64,000 bases of DNA from contig RFFC02000010.1 in assembly GCA_005518205.2 (NCBI GenBank), positions 37,315 to 101,314 on the forward strand. Direction: 5' to 3'. Under the pieces are notes generated by a model that made no database searches, was not told where the DNA came from, and saw only the letters and a list, made by a program, of their open reading frames with translations. Source of the DNA: Hormoscilla sp. GUM202. GTDB taxonomy: Bacteria > Cyanobacteriota > Cyanobacteriia > Cyanobacteriales > Desertifilaceae. Shown in pieces: positions 1 to 7,624 of this stretch. The position numbers and the translations under genes are program-made. Positions within the stretch are counted from its first letter, which is position 1. Every line of letters starts with the position of its first letter.

Positions 1-34
1 GGGAGCATCCCAGTTTTGCAGTAGGTAAAAAGAC

Positions 35-2019
35 TTAAGCAGTATTGAGGTCAAGGTTGAGATAAGCACAACGTTGCTTCAACACCTGGTTGACATTCTC
101 AGATTTCCATTGAGCCCCAGAAATCTTGAGCCTCCGACCAATACGCTTAATCGTTGAGGAGACAGCTCCCGACCCAATATCAATTTTGAGCTGTTGATAA
201 GCTGCGTAATTGGGTAGACGAGAGCGATGCTGGTCGAGATCAGCTAGGAAGTTGTTAACCTGTGGAGCTGACCAACCATCAAAGGACGCTTTTGCTTCAT
301 CTATGAGACCATGCCACAGAACGGTCTCAACTCGTTTGAGCCGTTGGTGAGAGCCACCCACTTTATATAAATTTTCCATTAGATGATACCAGTCAAGGAC
401 TTCGCGTCTGCACTCTGGAGGAGCAAAGCCGTCGATTAAATTCCAGACTCCGGGATGTCCATCTCCGATGCAAGTGAGCGGGTTAGCCAGTGGCTTCCCC
501 TTGACCCAATTAACCAGGAACTCGTTGTCGTGAAACGCTGCCATACATACCTGTGAGTGCAAAGCTACCGTCTTGTAGTCTTTCCACTGGCTCGGCTCTC
601 CTTTGGGAGTCCGTAAACGCACTTTGCCCCCGTCGGCGCTCACCGCTTTCACTGGCTCTTTGGCCAAGGCAAGAGGGAACTCACTGCGATGAACGAGCCG
701 ATGCTGTGTGCTGTGCGAGACTTTCATTCCTGGTCGGGGTCGAGCTGAGAGTCTCCTCTCAACCCTCCCATTCGGAACCGGACTTGCGACTTTCACCGCA
801 GTCGGCTACTGGTTGGTAAGCCGATGTCACTGGTAGCCGTTGATTGGATTACTCCTTTCTGGCCTTGTCCCATGAAATTTCTCCCCTTCTGGTGGTCGTA
901 ATTGACTAAATTTATGCCTAACCCGGGCGGTTCGTGACGGGAGAACTGCCAAACCCATGAGTGCCACTCTTTATTAACATGAATCCCTATAAAATAGGAA
1001 TGCGCTAGTTTTTACCTGGTCAGGGCTTTAGTCCATTATATTTACCTTTCGGATTTCTCCTCCGGCTCTGTATCATGTTTAGGGTTACTTTCTCCCAAGA
1101 CTTCTTACCATATCCGTCCTATGTCAGCATATCCTCGAGCGTTACCTCGGGCATTGGCTTTTTAGGACATCCCCCCCCCTGTGGCTTTCGCTTATCATCT
1201 AACTTGTCTCCCTCCCTTCCTACCCACCCGGAGACAGCACACAGGAGGTTATTTCGTTCCTTGATACCATTATTGATGCTTTTAGGCCCCTACAATACCC
1301 CGGGAGTTCTTTGAGCACGTTGTTAGCCAGAAGACAAGACTAACACTAACTACCATTTCCCTTTTGGGCCAGCGATACAGCCTTATTGCGCTGGTTCATC
1401 TTAACGAGGCTTAAATAGGTTCGCTTTTCTAGCCATGAGCATCTTTCCTTAGCGGATTTACCGGCGATAGCTGCCAGTTCTCCTACATTTGAGTCCTTGC
1501 TTCACACCGCAGTGATGTCACTCCGCAGCATTAAGGACCGGTGTCTCTCCCGTACTTGGAGGGGGGGATTTGGACCCCCATGGTACCAAAGTTACTGGCT
1601 AATGGGACCAGCCAGGCTTTCACTGGTTTTTCAGCTTATACCTGAACGAATCGCACGTCAACATAAAGATGTCTTGTTCGGCGTGAGCATAGGACTCGTT
1701 TGCTGTCAGCAGCAGGGAGCATCGTTCCAAGTGCGGACTGATGCGGGTGCGGGCTGCTAGACCAAGACGCTGTGCTTGCTTGCTCGTTACCCTCAGCGTT
1801 CCGATGCAGCTATCGATATAGCGACTCCGTCCACTTTGTGTTTGACTTGCTTCGGATAAAAAAAATTTCCTAACTCCGGTCCGACTGTCTCTAACATATG
1901 GTCGCGCACTGCGACACACCTTCAAAATCTTGCAATCGCTCGGAGGGTGTATTCTTGTACAAAATGCGTGCGATGGTTTTCAGAGCCTGGTTGAGTTCGC
2001 GGAGTTCTTTTTGTGTCAT
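35..2019 (-). pseudogene. ISKra4-family transposase, exons 2019-1657 and 731-35, interrupted by a group II intron
   Basis: Removing 732-1656 rejoins the codons for Leu-Thr-Gly-Met and gives a protein identical to copy 2 except at the last few residues (ends LNTA instead of LS). The 3' exon holds the DDE core motifs CIGDGHPGVWN, VLDWYHLMENL and the C-terminal GSGAVSSTIKRIGRR typical of ISKra4 transposases. The intron is in the sense orientation, so splicing could restore the frame. The N-terminal part has the same two frame changes as copy 2: ATG at 2019 is one frame, and the conserved CIGTLRVTSKQAQRLG stretch is in another. A TTG at 1925 opens the last frame. The protein would act as a DNA transposase if the frame problems are overcome. 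Confidence 0.7.
732..1656 (-). ncRNA. Group II intron A, ORF-less, 925 nt
   Basis: The minus strand begins GTGCGATTCG, the usual GUGYG start. Near the 3' end it carries a domain V hairpin core (TGCGGTGAAAGTCGCA followed by AGTCCGGTTC), then a domain VI-like stem ending CTCGACCCCGACC. The borders are fixed by comparison with the uninterrupted transposase at 3396-4358: exon TTGAC joins exon AGGAATG. No reading frame long enough for a reverse transcriptase/maturase is present, so splicing and mobility would need a protein from another intron. The start resembles that of intron C (56801-57597). Confidence 0.88.
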
Positions 2020-2100
2020 CGGAATGCTTCTGGCGGGTGAGTTTCATCCCTATTTTAGCCCATTGTCTACCCTTTTGCTAATGATCTCACTACTTGGCTG

Positions 2101-2351
2101 CTGAGGCTGTCTCAGACTGGCATGGGGTCACGGTAGTCGGCGATCGGGTGACGAAAATCCAGCTGAGCCAGAACGACCTGAGCGGTACGCTCCCCTCCGG
2201 GTGGAAATCGAAGGCATCGGCTTCCTGGAAAATCCCGTTGTCTGAGGTGTCTCCTAGGATCTCGATGTCTCCGACAGGGCAAGCCCTGTTAGGGCTGCCG
2301 GTTATAACAATAGTTCCTAACGGACTTGCATGCGAGCTGCTTCAGTTATGA
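2101..2351 (+). pseudogene. Leucine-rich repeat protein fragment
   Basis: Translation gives VSDWHGVTVVGDRVTKIQL followed by NDLSGTLPSGW. This is the same N-terminal LRR module found in the genes at 18539-21874 and 23857-24651 (SDWHGVTV, RVTKIE, NNLSGMLP). The fragment has no start of its own because ISKra4 copy 1 abuts it. Beyond about 2210 the frame no longer looks like LRR. It is likely the remains of a third LRR gene cut by the IS. Confidence 0.6.
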
Positions 2352-2799
2352 GCGGCATTTCCGAGTCACGCCCCATGAGTGAGGACGAGACTGCATAGAC
2401 ACAGGCGATCAAGATCGCCAGAAATATTGTATTGTAAAGCGTTTCTACCACCAGAGGCACCTGAATAACATTAGCCAAGAAAGGTACAACCAGACTACAG
2501 AGAATCAAAGCGATGTCGATCAGAATCGCCTGCATGGTGTTCAAACGAATAAAGTAATTGATGTCAGTATTTCTGACCACCAGTAAAAATAAGCCAAAGA
2601 AAATAATCAGCCCTGCAAATGGCACGCCACGGTAAATTTGCAGCAAGGGCACCAGTGGTAGAAAAATTACTCTCAGAGCCGGAAACTGCTCAAATAAGAA
2701 TCGGTCAAACCCAAACCCCAGTCCATCGATCAAGGGCAGCAAATAAGGCAGGGCCGCAAAAATTCGGTCCCGTACAGTTGTAGATCCTTGCCAAGTCAT
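2317..2799 (-). CDS. Tic20 family protein
   Basis: A 160-aa membrane protein with about four hydrophobic helices (roughly residues 35-55, 60-78, 88-110 and 118-140). The motifs TTVRDRIFAALPYLLPLIDG, LPLLQIYRGVPFAG and FIRLNTMQAILIDI, plus the C-terminal MPLITEAARMQVR, are those of cyanobacterial Tic20 homologues. Chloroplast Tic20 belongs to the inner-envelope protein import channel. The role of the bacterial homologue is not settled. The length fits the family. The ATG at 2799 is preceded by GGAGAGGATACTACC, which contains a purine-rich ribosome site. It is a single gene flanked by IS debris. Confidence 0.85.
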   Translation of the reverse strand: MTWQGSTTVRDRIFAALPYLLPLIDGLGFGFDRFLFEQFPALRVIFLPLVPLLQIYRGVPFAGLIIFFGLFLLVVRNTDINYFIRLNTMQAILIDIALILCSLVVPFLANVIQVPLVVETLYNTIFLAILIACVYAVSSSLMGRDSEMPLITEAARMQVR

Positions 2800-3177
2800 G
2801 GTAGTATCCTCTCCAAGCAGTTGCAGCAGTTAGTTAACCTCTATACTCCACAATAACGCAGCGGAGGGAATAATTGCTCAGTCTGGGATGGTGAGGTCGT
2901 TTCCTCTTCACCCACCCTGTCGTTCGCCATCTGGCAACGACATGGGCCCGGAGCGTGCTTATCTCAATGGAGTATTCTCAAGGTGAGTCAATCTTGACAT
3001 TCTCATCATCTCGTGGTCTGTCAAGATAAAATTGACGAATTTTACGGAGATAACCGCTTCCGAGCCTTCCCTTCTCTTATCCGTCATCATTTCCTTGACA
3101 GACCAAGGGTCTATTAGTGACAGTTTAACAATGAAGTATTTTTGCTCATTGCCAAATTGGGATGCACCCAACTGGTC
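2800..3177. other. Intergenic region with a separated inverted repeat
   Basis: No credible gene. TGGTCTGTCAAG at 3014-3025 is the exact reverse complement of CTTGACAGACCA at 3094-3105, so this 92-bp piece could fold or be a small mobile remnant. The stretch at 3141-3169 is an IS-end-like sequence described separately. Confidence 0.5.
3141..3169 (+). repeat. Solo IS end related to the ISKra4 terminal repeat
   Basis: The sequence TTGCTCATTGCC followed by TGGGATGCACCC resembles the right end of ISKra4 copy 2 (TTACTCATTGC, TGGGATGCTCCC) with a few changes. It lies just outside the left end of copy 2. A similar solo end sits at 4531-4559 in the same orientation. Both are probably remnants of related elements or MITEs. 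Confidence 0.5.
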
Positions 3178-4392
3178 GGGAGCATCCCACTAATGCAATG
3201 AGTAAATATACTTAGGAGAGGAGCCAAGTAGTGAGATCATTAGCAAAAGGGTAGACAATGGGCTAAAATAGGGATGAAACTCACCCGCCAGAAGCATTCC
3301 GATGACACAAAAAGAACTCCGCGAACTCAACCAGGCTCTGAAAACCATCGCACGCATTTTGTACAAGAATACACCCTCCGAGCGATTGCAAGATTTTGAA
3401 GGTGTGTCGCAGTGCGCGACCATATGTTAGAGACAGTCGGACCGGAGTTAGGAAATTTTTTTTATCCGAAGCAAGTCAAACACAAAGTGGACGGAGTCGC
3501 TATATCGATAGCTGCATCGGAACGCTGAGGGTAACGAGCAAGCAAGCACAGCGTCTTGGTCTAGCAGCCCGCACCCGCATCAGTCCGCACTTGGAACGAT
3601 GCTCCCTGCTGCTGACAGCAAACGAGTCCTATGCTCACGCCGAACAAGACATCTTTATGTTGACAGGAATGAAAGTCTCGCACAGCACACAGCATCGGCT
3701 CGTTCATCGCAGTGAGTTCCCTCTTGCCTTGGCCAAAGAGCCAGTGAAAGCGGTGAGCGCCGACGGGGGCAAAGTGCGTTTACGGACTCCCAAAGGAGAG
3801 CCGAGCCAGTGGAAAGACTACAAGACGGTAGCTTTGCACTCACAGGTATGTATGGCAGCGTTTCACGACAACGAGTTCCTGGTTAATTGGGTCAAGGGGA
3901 AGCCACTGGCTAACCCGCTCACTTGCATCGGAGATGGACATCCCGGAGTCTGGAATTTAATCGACGGCTTTGCTCCTCCAGAGTGCAGACGCGAAGTCCT
4001 TGACTGGTATCATCTAATGGAAAATTTATATAAAGTGGGTGGCTCTCACCAACGGCTCAAACGAGTTGAGACCGTTCTGTGGCATGGTCTCATAGATGAA
4101 GCAAAAGCGTCCTTTGATGGTTGGTCAGCTCCACAGGTTAACAACTTCCTAGCTGATCTCGACCAGCATCGCTCTCGTCTACCCAATTACGCAGCTTATC
4201 AACAGCTCAAAATTGATATTGGGTCGGGAGCTGTCTCCTCAACGATTAAGCGTATTGGTCGGAGGCTCAAGATTTCTGGGGCTCAATGGAAATCTGAGAA
4301 TGTCAACCAGGTGTTGAAGCAACGTTGTGCTTATCTCAACCTTGACCTCCTCTCCTAAGTATATTTACTCATTGCATTAGTGGGATGCTCCC
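3178..4392 (+). mobile_element. ISKra4-type insertion sequence, copy 2, with perfect 46-bp terminal inverted repeats
   Basis: Positions 3178-3223 and 4347-4392 are exact reverse complements, beginning GGGAGCATCCCACTAATGC. The element is 1215 bp and holds one transposase gene, whose stop codon lies inside the right repeat. No clear direct repeat flanks it (AACTGGTC on the left, CTCGTACA on the right). The core is the same as copy 1, but the terminal 46 bp differ, which suggests the ends were exchanged or converted. Confidence 0.85.
3302..4358 (+). CDS. ISKra4-family transposase (two frame changes near the N-terminus)
   Basis: The long frame runs from a TTG at 3396 to 4358 and holds CIGTLRVTSKQAQRLG, a GMKVSHSTQHRLVH segment, the CIGDGHPGVWN and VLDWYHLMENL core and GSGAVSSTIKRIGRR. 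The family's usual N-terminus (MTQKELRELNQALKTIARIL) starts at ATG 3302 in a different frame. A middle piece (VRDHMLETVGPELGNFF) lies in a third frame. Each step is a shift of one base backwards. The second occurs at A-AAT-TTT before a run of eight T, which fits a -1 slippery site. Copy 1 shares both breaks. Either the gene uses frameshifting or a broken copy was duplicated. Confidence 0.75.
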
Positions 4393-4530
4393 CTCGTACA
4401 ACAAGGCGGCCATGGCCAAGGCATAAGTTTGTATTTGAGCCAACTTCTCTCTATTCATCGTTTCAGGGGGAACGTTTGTCTGGTATCTCAGCCTAACATC
4501 ATCTCGTCAGTTGCTCGACTAAGCAAAAAT

Positions 4531-4559
4531 ACTCATTACCAAACTGGGATGCACCCGAG
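4531..4559 (+). repeat. Second solo IS end related to ISKra4
   Basis: ATACTCATTACC followed by CTGGGATGCACCC matches the solo end at 3141-3169 and resembles the ISKra4 tip. The two solo ends bracket ISKra4 copy 2 in the same orientation. Confidence 0.45.
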
Positions 4560-4760
4560 GAGACTGTCGTCCCCATTTCCGCCGTCGAGGCGGTCGTCCC
4601 CCGTTCCGCCGTCGAGGTAGTCGTCTCCATTTTCTCTGAAATAACTCTGCTGCCCTTTCTAGTTGCTTTTCCGCTACAAACACGAAGGCCAGATTATTCA
4701 GGGGGAGAGCGTTCCCAGGCAGCGCAGAGTCGCAGGCGAAAAATCGCCACACGACAGGAA
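4557..4760 (-). pseudogene. Fused remnants of a TPR protein and an RTX-type calcium-binding repeat protein
   Basis: On the minus strand, one frame near 4650-4720 reads LPLNNLAFVFVAEKQLERAA, which looks like a tetratricopeptide helix pair. Further on, in another frame (about 4625-4557), GDDYLDGGTGDDRLDGGNGD follows the nonapeptide pattern GGxGxDxLx of haemolysin-type calcium-binding repeats. Neither has a start, an intact frame or a full domain. The RTX piece ends at the solo IS end. A second RTX remnant is at 24916-25265. Confidence 0.5.
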
Positions 4761-4939
4761 AATTCCCCCGCCGCCACCGGCAAATGAACAAATTTTGGGT
4801 AAAGTGATGAGGGGGTGAGGAGATTTTTCGTTGATTCACAGATATTTGAAAATGTCAGCGAAGCGTGTATTATTAATGGACCGACGCTCTAGAGAGATAG
4901 CGATGCTTCGCCCAGACGGCTATCGTCCAAAAACGCGAG

Positions 4940-5590
4940 TTATCTGGGCAGTACCCCTACATTGCTCCCAGGCGATCGCCCATCAATCGCCTCCCGCAAA
5001 GGAGTTGCTAAAATCCCCAAAATCTTGTCCACCTCTTTAATATAATAATCGCTCAGATCGATCGCAATCATTTGGGCGCTCAATTTGAGAAACTTCCAAT
5101 TAGTACCCGTTGTGACTGCACCATATATAGCTGGGACTTCCTCATCATGCTGTTGATTAAATCTTTGAGCAGCTACCATTTCCGCCATACATTGTCCCAG
5201 TCCTCCTTTAATGTTTTCATTCTTTGCTTCTACCAATGTGATAACTGGAGTTCTGATTTCATACATTTCCCTGGATGCCGTGAGGATATAATCGCAGTAT
5301 CCATTCAGTCCCATTTGCGACTCTACATTAAAGTCAGTCCCCGAAAAAAAACCTATTTGGAAGTTTAATATCCGTCTCACCTCTAGTAAAACCGGAGTAA
5401 TAATCAACTCCGATCTGGCCTTTTCCGTGTTAATAGCGTTAGCGAGAGGTAAATTCTCATTCAGAGTCATTTTCAGGTAGTCGCTGGGTGCGATCGGTTC
5501 TACATCAGTAAACAGAGGGATCATTTCCTCAAGGGTAAGGTTGAACCTTTCTCTCGCTTTCGCGATGGTAGTAAATTCGCTGTATGACAT
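4940..5590 (-). CDS. Conserved cyanobacterial protein, probable PD-(D/E)XK nuclease fold
   Basis: A 216-aa soluble protein starting MSYSEFTTIAKARERFNL. The N-terminal 40 residues resemble a short helical module seen in other cyanobacterial proteins that begin with ERFNLTLEE. In the middle, a GYCDYIL strand followed by the VEAKNENI strand gives the D...E-x-K arrangement of the PD-(D/E)XK fold. The C-terminal NWKFLKL and IDLSDYYIKE fit the closing strands. The protein may bind or cut DNA, but no partner methylase is nearby, so it is not a classical restriction system. Its function is unknown. Confidence 0.65.
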   Translation of the reverse strand: MSYSEFTTIAKARERFNLTLEEMIPLFTDVEPIAPSDYLKMTLNENLPLANAINTEKARSELIITPVLLEVRRILNFQIGFFSGTDFNVESQMGLNGYCDYILTASREMYEIRTPVITLVEAKNENIKGGLGQCMAEMVAAQRFNQQHDEEVPAIYGAVTTGTNWKFLKLSAQMIAIDLSDYYIKEVDKILGILATPLREAIDGRSPGSNVGVLPR

Positions 5591-5658
5591 TGGCTTTCTT
5601 CAATTACCTATTCTTCTCAATTAAATAATCTGCAATTTATGGAGCTGAACAGACAATA

Positions 5659-5682
5659 TTTAGTCGGTTTTAACCGACTAAA
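5659..5682. repeat. Palindromic repeat TTTAGTCGG...CCGACTAAA
   Basis: A perfect 24-bp palindrome centred on TTTTAA. Related palindromes with the same centre are at 5890-5909 (CCGGTGGTTTTAACCACCGG) and, as GTGGGTTAAAACCCAC, at 58109-58163. They look like one family of dispersed intergenic palindromes. Confidence 0.6.
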
Positions 5683-5848
5683 GTTTCTCAAATTGATGTA
5701 GGATCAAAAATGGCCTACTTGTCATTGCGAGGGGGCATAGATTAGTTGGTAATTTTTGATTTATGAGTTCCCCCCGCTAGCGCGAGGCCCGACGCCAGGA
5801 GGGCTAGCAATCTCCGACAGCAGATCACAGTAATATGAGAACCGCTAT
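5682..5848. repeat. MITE-like element, same family as 49853-50072
   Basis: The left end AGTTTCTCAAATTGATGTA and right end ATGAGAACCGCTATA form imperfect inverted repeats. The inner stretch CTAGCAATCTCCGACA is shared in reverse orientation with the element at 49853-50072. There is no reading frame. TA-rich borders suggest relatedness to IS630-type elements, but this is inference. Confidence 0.65.
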
Positions 5849-5928
5849 AGCTATGACGCAGCGGTATGGGTAGTGCGGTTAGCGCTCTCATACCGGTGGT
5901 TTTAACCACCGGCGCTCATATTTAGCAT

Positions 5929-6549
5929 TTACACACTATCACCAAAAGCAAATAATTTATCCGCAGATAGCTTAATATTGGGAAACAGCAAAGATTGGAT
6001 GAAATTCCCACTACGTAACATCATCTTTTGATATTCGCCATCAACTAAATTACAAATCGTAATGGCAGGTTGCTTGGGACTGCCAATGTAGTATTTCCCG
6101 CCAAGACCTAAATAATCAACAATCCAGTATTCGGCAATCCCTAATGCTTCGTAATCTTCATATTTGCGAGCATAATCATTTTGCCAATTCGTGCTGACCA
6201 CTTCCACCACAAGTTTCGCCGTAGCACCCCCCATTGTCACCACTGGTTCGCGATTCCAAAGGGGTTCGGAAACAAGTGCTTCCGAGTCCAATACAACGAC
6301 ATCTGGTCTGAAAGCGCTAGCGATTCCTAAAGGTCTAATTAAACAGCGATGGGGGATAAAATAAAGTAGGTCGCCTCGATCGATCTCGACGTTGAGCTTG
6401 CGGCTGACAAGTGCAGCTACCTGTTCGTGTGGACCGGTCGGTTCCATATCAATCAGTTCTCCATCAATGAGTTCGTAGCGTTCGTTATCTCCATACTCAG
6501 CAACGAACTCCTCCCAGCTTAGGCCCGTTGGGGCGATCGATCTAACCAT
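5929..6549 (-). CDS. Uma2 family endonuclease-like protein
   Basis: A 206-aa protein with the Uma2 (formerly DUF820) layout: an N-terminal YELIDGELIDM strand pair, HEQVAALVSRKLN helix, FRPDVVVLD strand, LVVEVVSTN strand and YARKYEDYEALGIAEYWIVD. The acidic residue in RPDVVV, the E in LVVEVV and K in ARKYEDY correspond to the PD-(D/E)XK-type site of this family. These proteins are abundant in cyanobacteria and their biological role is unclear. The gene is a single copy, distinct from the tandem Uma2 array at 37711-49852. Confidence 0.85.
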   Translation of the reverse strand: MVRSIAPTGLSWEEFVAEYGDNERYELIDGELIDMEPTGPHEQVAALVSRKLNVEIDRGDLLYFIPHRCLIRPLGIASAFRPDVVVLDSEALVSEPLWNREPVVTMGGATAKLVVEVVSTNWQNDYARKYEDYEALGIAEYWIVDYLGLGGKYYIGSPKQPAITICNLVDGEYQKMMLRSGNFIQSLLFPNIKLSADKLFAFGDSV

Positions 6550-6819
6550 TGCTTGCCCTTGCGATTAAAGCTACAGTCTCATTTTAACCTATTATAGTCA
6601 GCCTAGGATATCGAGTAGAAGCCAGAAACCAGGTTTCTACTCCACATATTAACTAGCAATCAATGATTTGACAATATAAACCCGGTTGACGACTCTTTAG
6701 ATGAGTTATAGATATCTTCTCGATCACTTTTCATGAAACTTGCATTTCCCCGGGCTATTATGCTAAACTAGAAGTAATCGTCAAGGTATTGACGATCGGA
6801 CCTGTACTTGTTTACGCTC

Positions 6820-7441
6820 ATGGTTAACAAAATATCAGCCTCAGTCATTCCCATTGATGAATTAGAAGCAAGATTTAACCTTGTGGAAGTTGAGGAGGAG
6901 CATTTTTTCCCCGAATGGCAAACCAACTTATTCGAGATCGCGGACACGGAGAAGCAAATGTTAGACAAGGTGAAAGCGGGTTACTTTAACCTACTCAGAC
7001 ACCCTCCCTTGCTGGAACATCAAGATGGCAGTAATTGCTCCCTTGCTATTTTTCGCTGACTTTTTTCTCTCACCCTTTCCAATAAAGCATGAAAATACGG
7101 TAACATTAGAGGGAGAGGATGACGGCAGGATTGTCGAGGGGAAGATTGATGTCTTAGTCCTAAAGGAGCAGTTGTGGGTGACTGTGATTGAGTCAAAACG
7201 GGCATCTTACTCTTTGGGTGCAGGTATTGCACAAATTTTATCTTATATGCTAGCTAACCATCACCCGGAAAAACCTAGTTTTGGCATGATTACCAATGGC
7301 GGTAGTTTCCTTTTCCTTAAATTAGTTCAAGACAACCCTTCTCAGTATGCCACCTCAGATCCCTTTGACCTGCTGAAAAAACGGGAGAATGATTTGTATA
7401 ACGTCCTGAGAATACTCAAGCATCTCGGTCAGCTAACATAG
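6820..7441 (+). pseudogene. Type I restriction HsdR N-terminal-like PD-(D/E)XK protein, frameshifted
   Basis: The start MVNKISASVIPIDELEARFNL at 6820 and the continuing piece from 7025 to 7441 (MAVIAPLLFF, GKIDVLVL, VIESKRASYSLGAGIAQIL) together match one protein family of about 200 aa in cyanobacteria. A frame change lies between LLEHQ and MAVIAPLL, around 7020-7030. The D...E-x-K site (KIDVLVL, VIESK) is intact in the second part. The reading frames overlap by 35 bp, so a +1 shift or re-initiation could still make product, but a plain disabling mutation is simpler. A related N-terminal fragment lies at 15407-15739. Confidence 0.6.
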
Positions 7442-7467
7442 ATGGGATCGTCTCAATGCAAAAATTA

Positions 7468-7500
7468 AGAAACCCGGTTTTTTGCTCATACCGGGTTTCT
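7468..7500. repeat. Dispersed hairpin repeat AGAAACCCGG...CCGGGTTTCT
   Basis: A 33-bp hairpin with 10-bp arms and a T-rich loop. The same hairpin occurs at 56604-56638, with variants (AACCAGGTTTTGACAAAAAA) at 28978-29065 and a half-site at 6620. It is a common intergenic repeat type in cyanobacteria. It follows the frameshifted gene and might also act as a terminator. Confidence 0.65.
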
Positions 7501-7624
7501 GGGTTACTGGTGAATATGCCCACAGTAAAAGTGAGATGCTCCCATTTAATGCTGTAATGGTGTGATAGCTTACTGGAGGGGCTTTTGACAAGCTTGTCAC
7601 CCCGTCAGGTCCAGTCCGTCGAAC

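Larger units (their letters stand above)
1..2099 (-). mobile_element. ISKra4-type insertion sequence, copy 1, split by a group II intron and lacking its left terminal repeat
   Basis: The core of this element matches the copy at 3178-4392 in reverse orientation, apart from a 925-nt group II intron at 732-1656. The downstream end is at the window edge and carries GGGAGCATCCC, the same outer tip as copy 2. The inner part of that end differs from copy 2. Similarity on the other side stops near 2099, at TACTTGGCT, where an LRR gene fragment begins, so the 46-bp repeat seen in copy 2 is missing here. The element is probably not mobile as it stands unless it is complemented. Confidence 0.8.
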
